64,000 nt of DNA, taken from NCBI GenBank assembly GCA_026826555.1, contig JAKSZT010054305.1, forward strand, positions 880,297 through 944,296, in the 5' to 3' direction. Both the position numbers and the translations under genes were made by a program. Below, one piece after another: positions 46,341-55,349 of the stretch (its first letter is position 1; each line of letters opens with the position of its first letter). This stretch comes from Tolypeutes matacus. Lineage: Eukaryota > Chordata > Mammalia > Cingulata > Chlamyphoridae. The notes under the pieces were generated by a model. It saw nothing but the letters and a program-made list of their open reading frames with translations. It was not told the DNA's origin and searched no databases.

Positions 46341-47254
46341 CTAGCCCCTACCTGAATTCCATCACTGCTCTGCGCTTCCATGAGACTTTGAAATGGGGAC
46401 GGTCAGGTCCTCAGATCTTTTCACCCAGAGGATGAGTCGCTCCACACCCCTGTTCACTGGAAATGCTCATTTGACCACTCCTGGAAGTTCCAGCACCTGC
46501 CATTCATAGCTGTTTTGTTAGAAAGGAATGCTCTCTGGAGTACACTGAGATTGTGGTGAACAAAAAAAGTCCTGGGGAAGTGAAGCCCTATTATAATTCT
46601 GATAATTTGTGTGGTGAACACCATGAGGTAGGCTGGGTATGTCGCAGAACCCCCCGTCACTCACCATTTTCCTTCCTGCTCAAGAAAGAGTATTGGAACC
46701 TAGCGGGTGAGAGTCTCAGTTGGGCATGACCTTGAATCCCCTGCAATCTGGCTAAAAACAGAAGGATGTATCATTCTCAGCCTTCTAAGCTATCGCTGTC
46801 ATTGGGAACTTACATGGCTCCTCCCAATGTGCTGACCTAGGGTTGAGAACCCCGGCCCCCAGGTCAGGCAGGTGACTGCTGGCTCTGTCTCCATCAGAAT
46901 CAGCCCTCCCAGGAGCAACCTGAGAGTCATAGGTGAGGGTAGGACATTCACCTCCTGCCTGGTCCCTCCAGGAAAACTTGTCTAGGCTGGAGCTGGACTT
47001 TCTGGGTCTATCTAAGAGCTCAATCTTTTCAGCCTCTGGGAATGGGGTGGGGTCAGCTGCAGTCATCTCTCTCAGACAGAGAGTTCTCACCTCAATGCCT
47101 TCATATGAGTGAAGTTCAGAAAGGTTTCCCCTGGGGCTGTTTGGGTTGGACTGAGGGGTTTCTCAGGACCTTCTCAGGGCCCAAAGGGAGTGAGTAATTG
47201 GTGGCAAGGTCAAGAACTCAAGTTTATTTTACGGTTCCTTCTCTGTGTCTGCAG

Positions 47255-47581
47255 GGCCAGCAGCCTCTGGAGCCCTGATGAAGCTGGTTGGTGCCATTGG
47301 CGGGTCCGTGACGTTCTCTTTGAATGTCTCAGAACAGCACGTTGACAGCATCGTCTGGGTCTTCAACACAACTCTTGTCACCATACAGCCAGGAGAGGGA
47401 AACAAGTCGGACAATATCATAGTTACCCAAAGAAGTAACAACGACAGGGTGAGCTTCCTAAGCAAGAACTACTCCCTGATTCTCAGCAAACTGAGGAAGA
47501 ATGACTCCGGTGCCTACCATGTGGAGATACACAGCTCACACCAGAAAACTGTCACCCAGAGATATGAGCTGCGCATCTACG
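47255..47581 (+). CDS. SLAMF7: SLAMF7 exon 2, Ig V-type domain
   Basis: The exon encodes the membrane-distal V domain that mediates homophilic contact in this family. The acceptor is TCTGCAG (exon starts 47255) and the donor ACG|GTGAGC (ends 47581); 327 bp, phase 1-1. The protein begins GPAASGALMKLVGAIGGSV and contains VDSIVWVFNTT, VTIQPGEG, IIVTQRSNNDRVSF, YSLILSKLRKNDSGAY and YELRIYG. These track human SLAMF7 block by block. As in CD48, the V-domain disulfide is absent. Sequons are NVS, NTT, NKS, NYS and NDS. The segment PGEGNKSDN is longer than the human loop as I recall it and adds the NKS sequon. The first two bases complete the Gly codon begun in exon 1. Confidence 0.95.
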
Positions 47582-48856
47582 GTGAGCAGAATCAATTCCA
47601 GTACCTGGGTGTGGTGGTGCACTCCCAGACATTGGAGAAGCTCAAGCAGAGGCTGGAAAAACACTTGTCAAAGAAAGTGGGAGAGGGGATTCTCATGTGA
47701 ATGAAGCTGGTGTAGCTGACCGCTGAGGTCCCTTCCTGCTCATGGATTCTGTAAGGGGCAGTGTGGTACAGCAGATGAGTGATATAGGGACTGGTGATCT
47801 CACAGACCTGAGTCAAATGCTGGGTTCTCTACTTACTAGTTATGTAATCTCTTTGGGCCTTAGTTATCATACTTGAGATGGGAAGGAAGCTAATACCTAC
47901 CTTAGGATGTTTATTATGATTTATGCATCAATCACACCTCTTCCTCTCTAGATTCTATACAATTTGGAAATTGGCACAAGAATCAAAAGGAAGATAAAAC
48001 TGTCAGCTTTATTTTTGATAAAGCTAGATAGGAATTTTCAGTCTAGGCCTTGGTGCCCATCCAGAGGAGTCAAACAACAATTACTCAACCAGCTACCCGG
48101 GGCATAGCTGCCTTATACTCACTTAGCCCTAATATCAGGGATGCTGGGAAATGGGCCTCCAGACTTGCTTGTAGGAGGCAGTACATGTACTTTGATCCAG
48201 GTATGTCCTCCACAGAGACATAGTTGAAGGTAGCAGAGACAAGCCTGCATGTGAGCTAGCCTGGGAGGGAAAAGGGCAAACCACATGGAAAGAGTAATCT
48301 TTAACAGCTCCAACCCACAGAGCAGAGGAACATAGTTGATAGATGTCAGACTCTCACCAGCTCACCAACAAACCATCGTTTGTCCTCTGATGAGAAAGAG
48401 TGAACATAAGATAGAAAGTAGGACCAGAAGTGTTACTCAAATACTGCTCTCTCCTGGAGAGTAAAGCAGAAGCCTCTTCAAGAAAGCCTGAGGACAGGGG
48501 AATAGGAAGCCCCTAAGAAGATAAAATGAGTCAACATCTATACATTTAGTCAGTGCTTGACATATGGTTATGTTCATAAATGACAACTGTGTCCTTATTA
48601 TGCTGTATAGAAAATAGTTATTTTCTATTATTTTTGTTGTTAGCATTGTTATCATTATCATTATTATATAACTGTGTAATCCTAGATAGTTCTCTTTCCC
48701 AGATAACAATGAGAATTCTGCTCTGAATTGCCACTTCCTGCCCACTCTGGAGCACCCAGGGAGATTCAGGCCCATGCATGGTATACAGGAATAATTGAGA
48801 GAAAGGAGGTCTATAGATATGGTTTCTACCTGTGGTTGTCCATTTCTCTTTTACAG
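47582..48856 (+). other. SLAMF7: SLAMF7 intron 2
   Basis: A 1275 bp intron between the two Ig exons. It contains a sense MIR at about 47760-47930 and otherwise unique sequence. The exon 2 reading frame stays open for about 117 bases past the donor before a stop at 47698. Confidence 0.85.
47760..47930 (+). repeat. MIR SINE
   Basis: 'gtgtggtacagcagatgagtgatatagggac', 'gacctgagtcaaatgctgggttctctacttactagttatgtaatctc' and 'aatacctaccttaggatg' are in MIR order. Confidence 0.7.
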
Positions 48857-49129
48857 AGCACCTGTCAAAGCCCCTAATCACCATGGGTCTGCAGAACAAG
48901 GAGAATGGCACTTGTGTAACAAATCTGACATGCTTCATGGAACAGGGAGGAGAGGATGTGACTTACAGCTGGAAGTCCCTGGGGCAGACAGCCAATGAGT
49001 CCCATGAAGGCTCTACCCTCCCCATCTCCTGGGCTCTGGGAGAAAGCAACAGCATCTTCATCTGCATGGTCAGGAACCCCATCAGCAGCAGCCAGTCCAA
49101 CCCCATCTCTGCCCGGAAGTTCTGTGAAG
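48857..49129 (+). CDS. SLAMF7: SLAMF7 exon 3, Ig C2-type domain
   Basis: This 273 bp exon encodes the membrane-proximal C2 domain. The acceptor is CTTTTACAG (48848-48856), the donor GAAG|GTGACT, and phase 1-1. The protein reads EHLSKPLITMGLQNKENGTC, then VTNLTCFMEQGGEDVTYSWK, SLGQTANESHEGS, and ends SARKFCEG. Four cysteines (GTC, LTC, FIC, KFC) fit the two disulfides usual in SLAM-family C2 domains. Sequons are NGT, NLT and NES. The order and spacing agree with human SLAMF7 along the whole exon, making this the strongest single piece of evidence for the gene's identity. The donor has C at +5, slightly off consensus. Confidence 0.96.
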
Positions 49130-49338
49130 GTGACTGTCACTCCCCTCTCTCCAGAAGCCTCCGCTCCTAGGACAAATACCATCTTTAGCCCTGGGTCCCC
49201 ATGGGAACAGGCCCTGTGTGAAAACTGGAGACCACTGGGAAGTCACCGGGCCGGGAGGAAGGTGGCTCCAGGATCTGGATCTGTTTCTCTCACTGACCTT
49301 GCGCCCCTCCCTGTGCCCCACCCATTCTTTCTCCAAAG

Positions 49339-49458
49339 GTGCTGCTGGTGATAAAGATGCCCCTGTGGTCTTCCTGTGGTTCCTGTTGGTGTTCTTCCTG
49401 CTCATTATCCTTGCACTGGGGCTATTTATTTCAAGTATCCATAGAGAACAAAGAAAAG
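49339..49458 (+). CDS. SLAMF7: SLAMF7 exon 4, stalk, transmembrane segment and start of tail
   Basis: The 120 bp exon has acceptor CTCCAAAG and phase 1-1. It encodes a short stalk (GAAGDKDAP), about 22 hydrophobic residues (VVFLWFLLVFFLLIILALGL then F) and a basic stop-transfer segment (SSIHREQRK). The intron before it is only 209 bp (49130-49338). The donor AAAAG|GTTTGG is weaker than the other donors (T at +3 and +4, G kept at +5). If that donor is skipped, the frame stays open to a stop at 49635-49637. The mammalian SLAMF7 layout has the transmembrane segment in a separate exon here, as seen. Confidence 0.9.
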
Positions 49459-50395
49459 GTTTGGACTTTCCCGAAGTAGGGCATGTACCATGTTTGTCCT
49501 CACCCCATTCATGCATTTGTGTATTCAACAAGCATCTATTGAGCTGTGTGCCAGGCTTGGTGCCAGGCATGAAAGACAGAGTGATGAAGAGGCCATGTGT
49601 GTCCCCACATGGAAAACACCATCAGCCTGCTCCTTAGCTCTGGAGAGGAGCGAGTGCTGCTCCTGAGCCTACGGTTGTCCCAGGCCCCTCCCCAGTATCT
49701 ATTCCTCCCCTGCCCCCAGGGGGACTCCCTGCTGTGACCCCTTTGTTGAGAGAGGCCCCACACTGTTGACTCTGCTCCATATCTGAGGTCCCCACAGACC
49801 AGCACCCTCCACTCAGCCTTCCCCATCCCCATCCTTGACAGAACCCACAAACCAGTCCCAGCCCTTTCCATTGGATCAACCCCCAGAGACCTCTCTCTAC
49901 TCCCCACCTCAGTCTAGACACAATCCTCCTGGAGAAGCCTTAAGAGGCAGAAAAGTGAATCAACCCCTTTGTCTGTCTCTGTCCACTCCACACCCCATGT
50001 TCTGTGTCCCTGACCTTCCTCATTTGGCTTCCTAGGCTCCCACCGATACTATCTGTGTGGGGTGTTGAGGAGGAACCTAAAAGCACCAGCTGTGTGTCAA
50101 TTGTAGACTTTGCAGTTGGAAGCACTGTGCGAACATTTCTGACCTTCACTGTTTCCCACTTTGGCTGCGTTGGTCCATAGAGCAAGAAGCAAAGTGACTA
50201 GGGAAACCAACCCATCCCAGTTTACCTGGGACCTTCTTGGTTTTAGCACTGAAAGTCCTTTATGTTGGGAAATGCTTCAGTTCCAGGGAAACTAGGCTGG
50301 TTGATCATCCTAAGTGGGTTGTCCAGGTGGGAAGGTGGGCCATTTGGGGGAGGAGGGTGGTAGGAGAGGCCAGCTCTAATTCTTTCCCAAATCAG
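49459..50395 (+). other. SLAMF7: SLAMF7 intron 4
   Basis: A 937 bp intron. A short antisense L2-like tail ('cattcatgcatttgtgtattcaacaagcatctattgag') lies at 49505-49580, with unique sequence elsewhere. The exon 4 frame continues open into it for about 59 codons. Confidence 0.8.
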
Positions 50396-50502
50396 TTCCA
50401 AAGATCATTGAAGAGAAGGGAATGGACATTTACCAGGAAATTCCCAACTTCTGCCCCCATTCTGGAGTGAATACAGAAGATGACACAACCTCTGACCCAA
50501 AT
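50396..50502 (+). CDS. SLAMF7: SLAMF7 exon 5, cytoplasmic tail with altered ITSM
   Basis: The exon has acceptor CCCAAATCAG and donor AAT|GTGAGT (107 bp), changing phase from 1 to 0. It encodes VPKIIEEKGMDIYQEIPNFC and PHSGVNTEDDTTSDPN. The block lines up with human IEEKK...ICRETPNICPHSGENTEYDTI as I remember it. The human ITSM TEYDTI, which recruits the SH2 adaptor EAT-2, is TEDDTT here: the tyrosine codon is GAT and the +3 Ile codon is ACC. The juxtamembrane Tyr seen before IEEK in human is Ile, while a new Tyr occurs in DIYQEI. The reading frame, splice sites and neighbouring residues are intact, so this is substitution rather than misreading. Confidence 0.88.
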
Positions 50503-51809
50503 GTGAGTCCTTCCCCACCTTTCCTGAGCCTGATTCTCCTCTCTGAGGCCCTCTTTGTTTTACTTGAGATTTCCCCATGAGGGGAGAGGGGGGATATAGC
50601 CCCATGCACCTGTGTCTCCCCAAGTTGTTGTGGATTATCTCTTATGCAGGAGTTGGTGCCCTCTGGAGCCTGTGGTTCTGACCCAGTCAGGAATGCTCAT
50701 GCTAGGGAATCACCCCCTCCCTTCCACAGCTCACATTGGCCACTCAACAGGCCGATCCCTCTTACATAGTGTGGAGGGCAGAGAAGTGGACTTGGCATTA
50801 GGGTAGGGTCCTGTCTCAGAAGACCAGCCCTGGAGATGGCGACTCAAGGAACAAGGGATCCGAGGGCCCCAGTGGCTCCTGGGCCAGTGCACAGGCTTCC
50901 CAAGGGTGGGCCGCTGAGTTGAAGTAAATGAATACAAACTTAACTCAAAGGAAACTCTTTGAAAAGAAATTCATAAGAATAAATTTTAGAGAAACCTAAA
51001 TAACAAGAGTCCATTTGGGCACATGAATAAGTGGAGAGCTTCAAAAGGCTCCCCGGGAAGCCTGGACTTGGTCATTAGAGGTCATAGAGCCCCTTTCCAC
51101 ACTGGAGCCTCATAGCCCCAGTTTTACTCCAGCCTTGGGGTATCCCAATCAGGTGCTGCCTCTTACACTTACCTACAACTTTTCCAAGAGAAGACATTAT
51201 TTACCCTTCAAAGCTGTTCGTGTTCTGAGAACAGGGGAGACTGCTTTGTGCTCCACTCAGCCTGATTAATGTCAAAATTTAACTTCATAGCCATCCTCTC
51301 TCTTCCCCTGCTCAATGTACAGCCCCAGGAGGCCACAGGTTCCCTGAATGTTCAGGAACACACTTAGCTGACCCAAGATGTTTTCTTCCACAGGGAAGGG
51401 GCCTGTGCTGTTGTTTTATGTTGTTTTGTTTAGTTCTGTCAGTCACCCTCACTAATTTATTTCAACGGCAATTTTGGCTAGTGGAAAAGTTTATTTGCAA
51501 TGTGAAATTATTCTTTAACCACATTAGGAGGCTCAAGCTCCTGGGACTTACATATTTTATTTAAACACAGCACAGTTTAAAAATAATGCAATGGCTTCCT
51601 GAAAAAAAGTTATTAATAAGTATAATAAAGGTCACTGGCAAGAGCACTTCCTGCTACCCATTCTTGTTCCAGAACCCTCTCTTCCCTCTTGTCCTCTTCT
51701 TCCACCTCTGATTTCCCCTTTCTGAATCCCGAATTGCCTTTCTGGCTTTGTCTATGTGATTCAGGGATTGGGCAATAATTTCTTTTGTTTGTTGTTTGTT
51801 TCTTATTAG
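50503..51809 (+). other. SLAMF7: SLAMF7 intron 5
   Basis: A 1307 bp phase-0 intron with no recognisable repeat over most of its length. The polypyrimidine tract before exon 6 is T-rich with GTTT repeats and ends TTATTAG. Confidence 0.8.
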
Positions 51810-51869
51810 AAAAAGAAATTGGAAGATCCAGTAAATATAGTCTATTCCACTGTGCAGATACCCATAAAG
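51810..51869 (+). CDS. SLAMF7: SLAMF7 exon 6, cytoplasmic tail with IVYSTV motif
   Basis: Sixty bases, phase 0-0, lie between acceptor TCTTATTAG and donor AAG|GTAAGA. The exon encodes KKKLEDPVNIVYSTVQIPIK, corresponding to human LKEDPANTVYSTVEIPKK as recalled. The tyrosine and +3 Val are retained, but the -2 residue is Ile, so the motif IVYSTV fits the ITIM form (I/V/L/S-x-Y-x-x-L/V) better than the ITSM form (T-x-Y-x-x-V/I). This is the only clear SH2-docking consensus left in the tail. Confidence 0.9.
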
Positions 51870-52691
51870 GTAAGAAGCTTTACAGCTGAGCTTCGTCTTA
51901 GTTGTCCCATCTCTCTTCCTGGTTCATGCTTACATTAAAATTTCATGGATCCCAGGGATCTCATATTCCTTGGTATGAAAAGGCACCCCATTATTTCCCT
52001 CTCCCCTATTCTTAGGATTACACAAGAAATATGAGGATTACAAATCAAATGGGGGTAATCTTGAACAAATAGAGTAGGAGAGAAGTTCTAGGTTGGAATA
52101 ACAAGGAAAAGCAGAAGGATCCTACCTGGGGTCATAGGTGAGGAAGAAGGTGACAGCAGAGCCTGTGCATGAGTGATGAGGGATGGCTGGGATGAGACTC
52201 CAGCTTGCTTCTTGGCCACCAGCAAACTGGAGGAGGGAGAGATTTCTGTTTCTTTTCCTCAGTCTAGCTCTGTTACATCTGGTTTGTACCTTCTCCTCAG
52301 TCAAACTACTAATGCAGTAAGCTTTAAAGCTTCCTCCTTCACAGATTATGCTTGGCAGAAACAATGATATTTTCCTGTTTCCTTTCCCCTCCTCTCCCAA
52401 CCAGATCAGAAAAGATGGGGGTCATTAAAGTATTTGCTAAGTGACAGGAAAGGTCAGTCCTGATGGATTATTGGAAGGAAACTTTGGTACATTATCCAGC
52501 AAGATAAATGTGGGTTAAAATTAAATAATGGTTTCTCTAAACTAGGAATGATTAAACAGTGGGAGCAGGCACGACAGGAGATTGGGGCTGGGTAACCTTG
52601 AAAATGAAGGGTGTCTGGGATGGCAAGGTCTCTAGAAGATCCAGAGCCATGCCCATCTCCAGCAGGCTGCATCCTTATGTCTGCCCAGCAG
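51870..52691 (+). other. SLAMF7: SLAMF7 intron 6
   Basis: An 822 bp phase-0 intron of mostly unique sequence. Its acceptor region reads TGCCCAGCAG, with two overlapping AG choices three bases apart (52688 and 52691). Use of the first would add one Gln codon. Confidence 0.8.
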
Positions 52692-52781
52692 GTGCAGAAA
52701 ACCCACTCGCTGTCCACGACTTCAGACACACCAGAGCTATTTACCTGTGAGAATTTCATCTACAGCAATGCACTCTCCTGA
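52692..52781 (+). CDS. SLAMF7: SLAMF7 exon 7, C-terminal tail and stop
   Basis: The last coding exon gives VQKTHSLSTTSDTPELFTCE then NFIYSNALS and a TGA at 52779-52781. It aligns with human ENPHSLLTMPDTPRLFAYENVI as recalled. Human ends at the Ile; here the frame continues six residues (YSNALS). The Tyr of human FAYENVI is Cys here, but a different Tyr appears in the extension. With this exon the joined CDS is 1032 bp (343 residues), slightly longer than the human protein of about 335. Confidence 0.87.
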   Translation: MQKTHSLSTTSDTPELFTCENFIYSNALS

Positions 52782-54170
52782 CATCTCACCCCAAAGAAAA
52801 CAAACAAGAGAATTCACTGACTTAATCAGAAACAGCAAGGAAAAATGCAGAACATTTATTTCCTTCCAGGAGACTTGGGATTCCTGGGACCATCCTCTAT
52901 GCTCCTTCTCATTCAAAACTTCATAATTCTTCCACTACAAAGAAATCTCAAGCCCAGAAGGTGTAGCTCTTCCCTTTCTGGAAGTATGATCAGCCAACCC
53001 CAAGAAAAGCGCTTTGAAGTGTCTGTTGAAATGTAAATGAAATGCCGCAGGTATTAATGACTGGCCCTGTCTTATGTGGGGCCTGGAGACAGGGCAGCCC
53101 AGAGCTTGGAGGTCAGGAATATGCCAAGGGTCTGGTTGCCAGGAGGTCAAGAAGGTCCCAACAGATAGACTCGTCCAGCAGAAGGAGACATAGCAGCAGG
53201 AAAGGGATTTAATAATTGATTCAAAAAATCTTTGTTGAGTATCAACTGTGTGTCTGGGGCTGTGCTGAGCCTATGTTGATTGGTCAAACGTTGCTCTCAG
53301 CTTTCATGAAACTGACCCCTCCTGAGCTACTTCAGCCAGGAGACAGAGCAGGCCTGACCACAGATTCCCAATACCCAGAGGGTCAGGCGTGGAGCTACGG
53401 AACTTGGGGGTCAGAACCCACAGTTTTGGCTGGCACCTCCAACAGAGACTCAGAAGTGTGCATGGCCCAAGGCCAGGGACCACTGCCCCCAGCCTCATTT
53501 ACACTCTTGTGCTGCAAGTGGGCCCTAAGGCCTACACAGGAGGCCATCTCAATGGGGAAACTGAGCCTGAAAGCACATTCTGACTCTAGGATGGGAGACC
53601 TGGAGGTGGGGGAGGGAGGCTTACTTGCAAAACTTTAAAGTCACTTAAGTAATTCAACAAATATCTATTGAAACCTGTGCTAGGTCAGTCTGGTGAATAA
53701 CAGACACCATCCCTGTCCCCATAGAGTTCACCTTCTTTTTAAGGAAGGGGCAAAGGAGGCTGGGACTTGCTTTTGCTGTGCTCCCCGGTCCATATCTTGT
53801 CTGGAGATATTGGGAAGATCAGGGGTGTGAAGTAAGGTGGAGAAATGTGCGTTAAATGTTATAAAAAGATCAAAAAAAAAAAAACAAAAACCTTCACCTA
53901 TAAGATGGCCAAGATAAAAAATAATAAGCCTTTGAGAGAAAAGTACAAGAGGACAGGCTGAGGCTGAAGCCATGAAGGTCAGAAGTAGGGCGCAGTGCCC
54001 TGACTCTGGAGACCTCCGAGGAGGGCGGGTCTGGCCACCAGCGGTGCCCTGTCAAAGGCACAGCCCCGAGGGGAGCCATTCACATCACAGGTACCATAAA
54101 TGCATGTATTTATTGCCACAACTTTCTGGAAAAAGTCTTACTTTAATAAAATCAGTATATCTTGAGGAAG
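52782..54170 (+). other. SLAMF7: SLAMF7 3' UTR (presumed)
   Basis: The segment from the stop codon to the first AATAAA is about 1.4 kb, similar to the long 3' UTR of human SLAMF7 as I recall. It includes antisense L2-like tails near 53215-53310 and 53645-53740 and an A-run near 53870. Open frames in it have no family resemblance. The 3' end is inferred, not shown. Confidence 0.45.
54145..54150 (+). terminator. SLAMF7: Candidate SLAMF7 polyadenylation signal
   Basis: This is the first AATAAA after the SLAMF7 stop codon. A GT-rich stretch (GGGGTGTTTTG at about 54170-54180) follows at a suitable distance. Confidence 0.4.
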
Positions 54171-54180
54171 GGGTGTTTTG

Positions 54181-54889
54181 AATCTCACAAAGGTGTCCTG
54201 GGGGAGGGGTGTGGCTACAGCAGCACCTGAAGGGGAGAATTATTTGCCATGGAGCTGGAAATGCAGGCCCGGGCTTTAGGCTTGTGTCCCCACCCCATCC
54301 CACCCCCAGTACTCGGCCCGCATTGCTGTTCCCTCAGCTGGGACACTGAACATTCAGTTCATGTTCAAAGACAGAGACGAAGGTGAGGTGAGCGAGGCAC
54401 TCACTGCGGTGCAAAACTTAGGGGAGTAACAAAAAAGCCCAAATGGACATAATCTATGGTAAAGGGATAGAGTGTGGTTGCATGTTGGGGGATGGGGCAG
54501 ATGAGAGGTGGTGTTCCTGGGTTTGGTGGTGCAGCACTGGGGGGTGGGTGGATTAGGAAGGGCAGGTTCAAATCCCCAGGGCATGTAACTGTGAATCTTG
54601 ACATTCCATGGGTTGGGAGAGGGGGGTATCAAGGGCCCTGGGGGGCTGGGGAGAAGGGAACAGTCAAGATCTAATGGGTTGTTTGGTGGTCATGGAGAAG
54701 GTTTTTCATTACCTTACAGTAATGGACACAGGACATGGTAAATATCATCAAAATTATTAAACTGTATCATCTAAATTGTAAAAAAAAAAAAAAGCCCAGC
54801 CACCAAGATGACATTTTAATGCAATGTTTTAAAACATAAAAGTGAATGCAAAACAATCCGTGATGAACAAAATATCAAAATGTTTAATT
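54181..54889. other. Downstream DNA without assigned features
   Basis: Unique sequence with short G-rich and A-rich runs. The block around 54400-54790 ('aaatcttgacattcc..', '..attattaaactgtatcatctaaattgtaaaaa') has an A-tail and could be an old retroposon, but I cannot identify it. Confidence 0.35.
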
Positions 54890-54904
54890 AAAAAGTGCCG
54901 TTGT

Positions 54905-55090
54905 GGGAAGCGGCTGTGGCTCAATCAGTAGGGCTCCCGTTTACCATATGGGAGGCCCCGGGTTCGGTTCCCGGGGCCTCCTGGTGAAGGCAAGCCCGCC
55001 CACATGGCGTGGTTAGCTGACCCAGCGAACACAAGCAGCAAGGGGGGGATAAATGAATAAATAAATAAAATCTTTAAAAAAAAAAAAAAA
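54905..55090 (+). mobile_element. DAS SINE, full type, plus strand
   Basis: A well preserved copy has A box, B box GGTTCGGTTCC, body and TAAA/poly-A tail. It is flanked by perfect AAAAAGTGCCGTTGT duplications at 54890-54904 and 55091-55105. The right duplication is at the same time the left duplication of the U1 pseudogene that follows. The perfect repeats point to a recent insertion. Confidence 0.95.
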
Positions 55091-55105
55091 AAAAAGTGCC
55101 GTTGT

Positions 55106-55269
55106 ATACTTACCTGGCAGGGGAGATACCATGGTCACGAAGGTGGTTTTCCCAGGGAGAGGTGTATCCATTGCACTGCCAATGTGCTGACCCCTGCGAT
55201 TTCCCCAAATGCGGGAAACTCGACTGCATAATTTGTGGTAGTGGGGGACTGAGTTCGTGCTCTCCCCTG
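55106..55269 (+). pseudogene. U1 snRNA retropseudogene, full length
   Basis: The 164 bases equal the full length of mammalian U1 RNA. It starts ATACTTACCTGGCAGGGGAG, keeping the 5' end that pairs with splice donors. The Sm-site block ATAATTTGTGG is intact and the end is CTCCCCTG. I count about eleven differences from human U1 as remembered (for example GATGG for ATGAT-type change near 55131 and changes in stem-loop II). An A-run (55270 onward) and flanking repeats AAAGTGCCGTTGT / AATAGTACCATTGT show retroposition of a U1 transcript. The normal U1 promoter is absent upstream, where a DAS SINE lies, so it is a pseudogene. Confidence 0.95.
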
Positions 55270-55349
55270 AAAAAAAAAAAAAAAAATAGTACCATTGTCA
55301 GCCAGAGACTGAGGGAAAAGGAAAGTTCAGTAATACTTATTCTGTCTTT

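Larger units (their letters stand above)
38639..47254 (+). other. SLAMF7: SLAMF7 intron 1
   Basis: This 8.6 kb phase-1 intron contains scattered MIR and L2 fragments, a (TG)n run at 41453-41474, and long unique stretches (38640-40430, 43743-44990, 45301-46190, 46341-47254). None of these shows an exon-like ORF with family resemblance. A 13-base match to the start of U6 RNA near 39390 was rejected. The length is similar to intron 1 of CD48, its paralogue. Confidence 0.8.

Noticed and set aside
38639..47254. Search for extra Ig exons or a further SLAM paralogue in SLAMF7 intron 1 and the intergenic interval
   Set aside because: No frame shows the SLAM V or C2 patterns (such as W-Y/F plus D-S-G/S-x-Y) apart from the exons annotated.
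55106..55269. U1 copy considered as a functional snRNA gene
   Set aside because: About eleven differences from U1, a genomic A-tail, flanking duplications and a SINE in place of the promoter all point to a retropseudogene.
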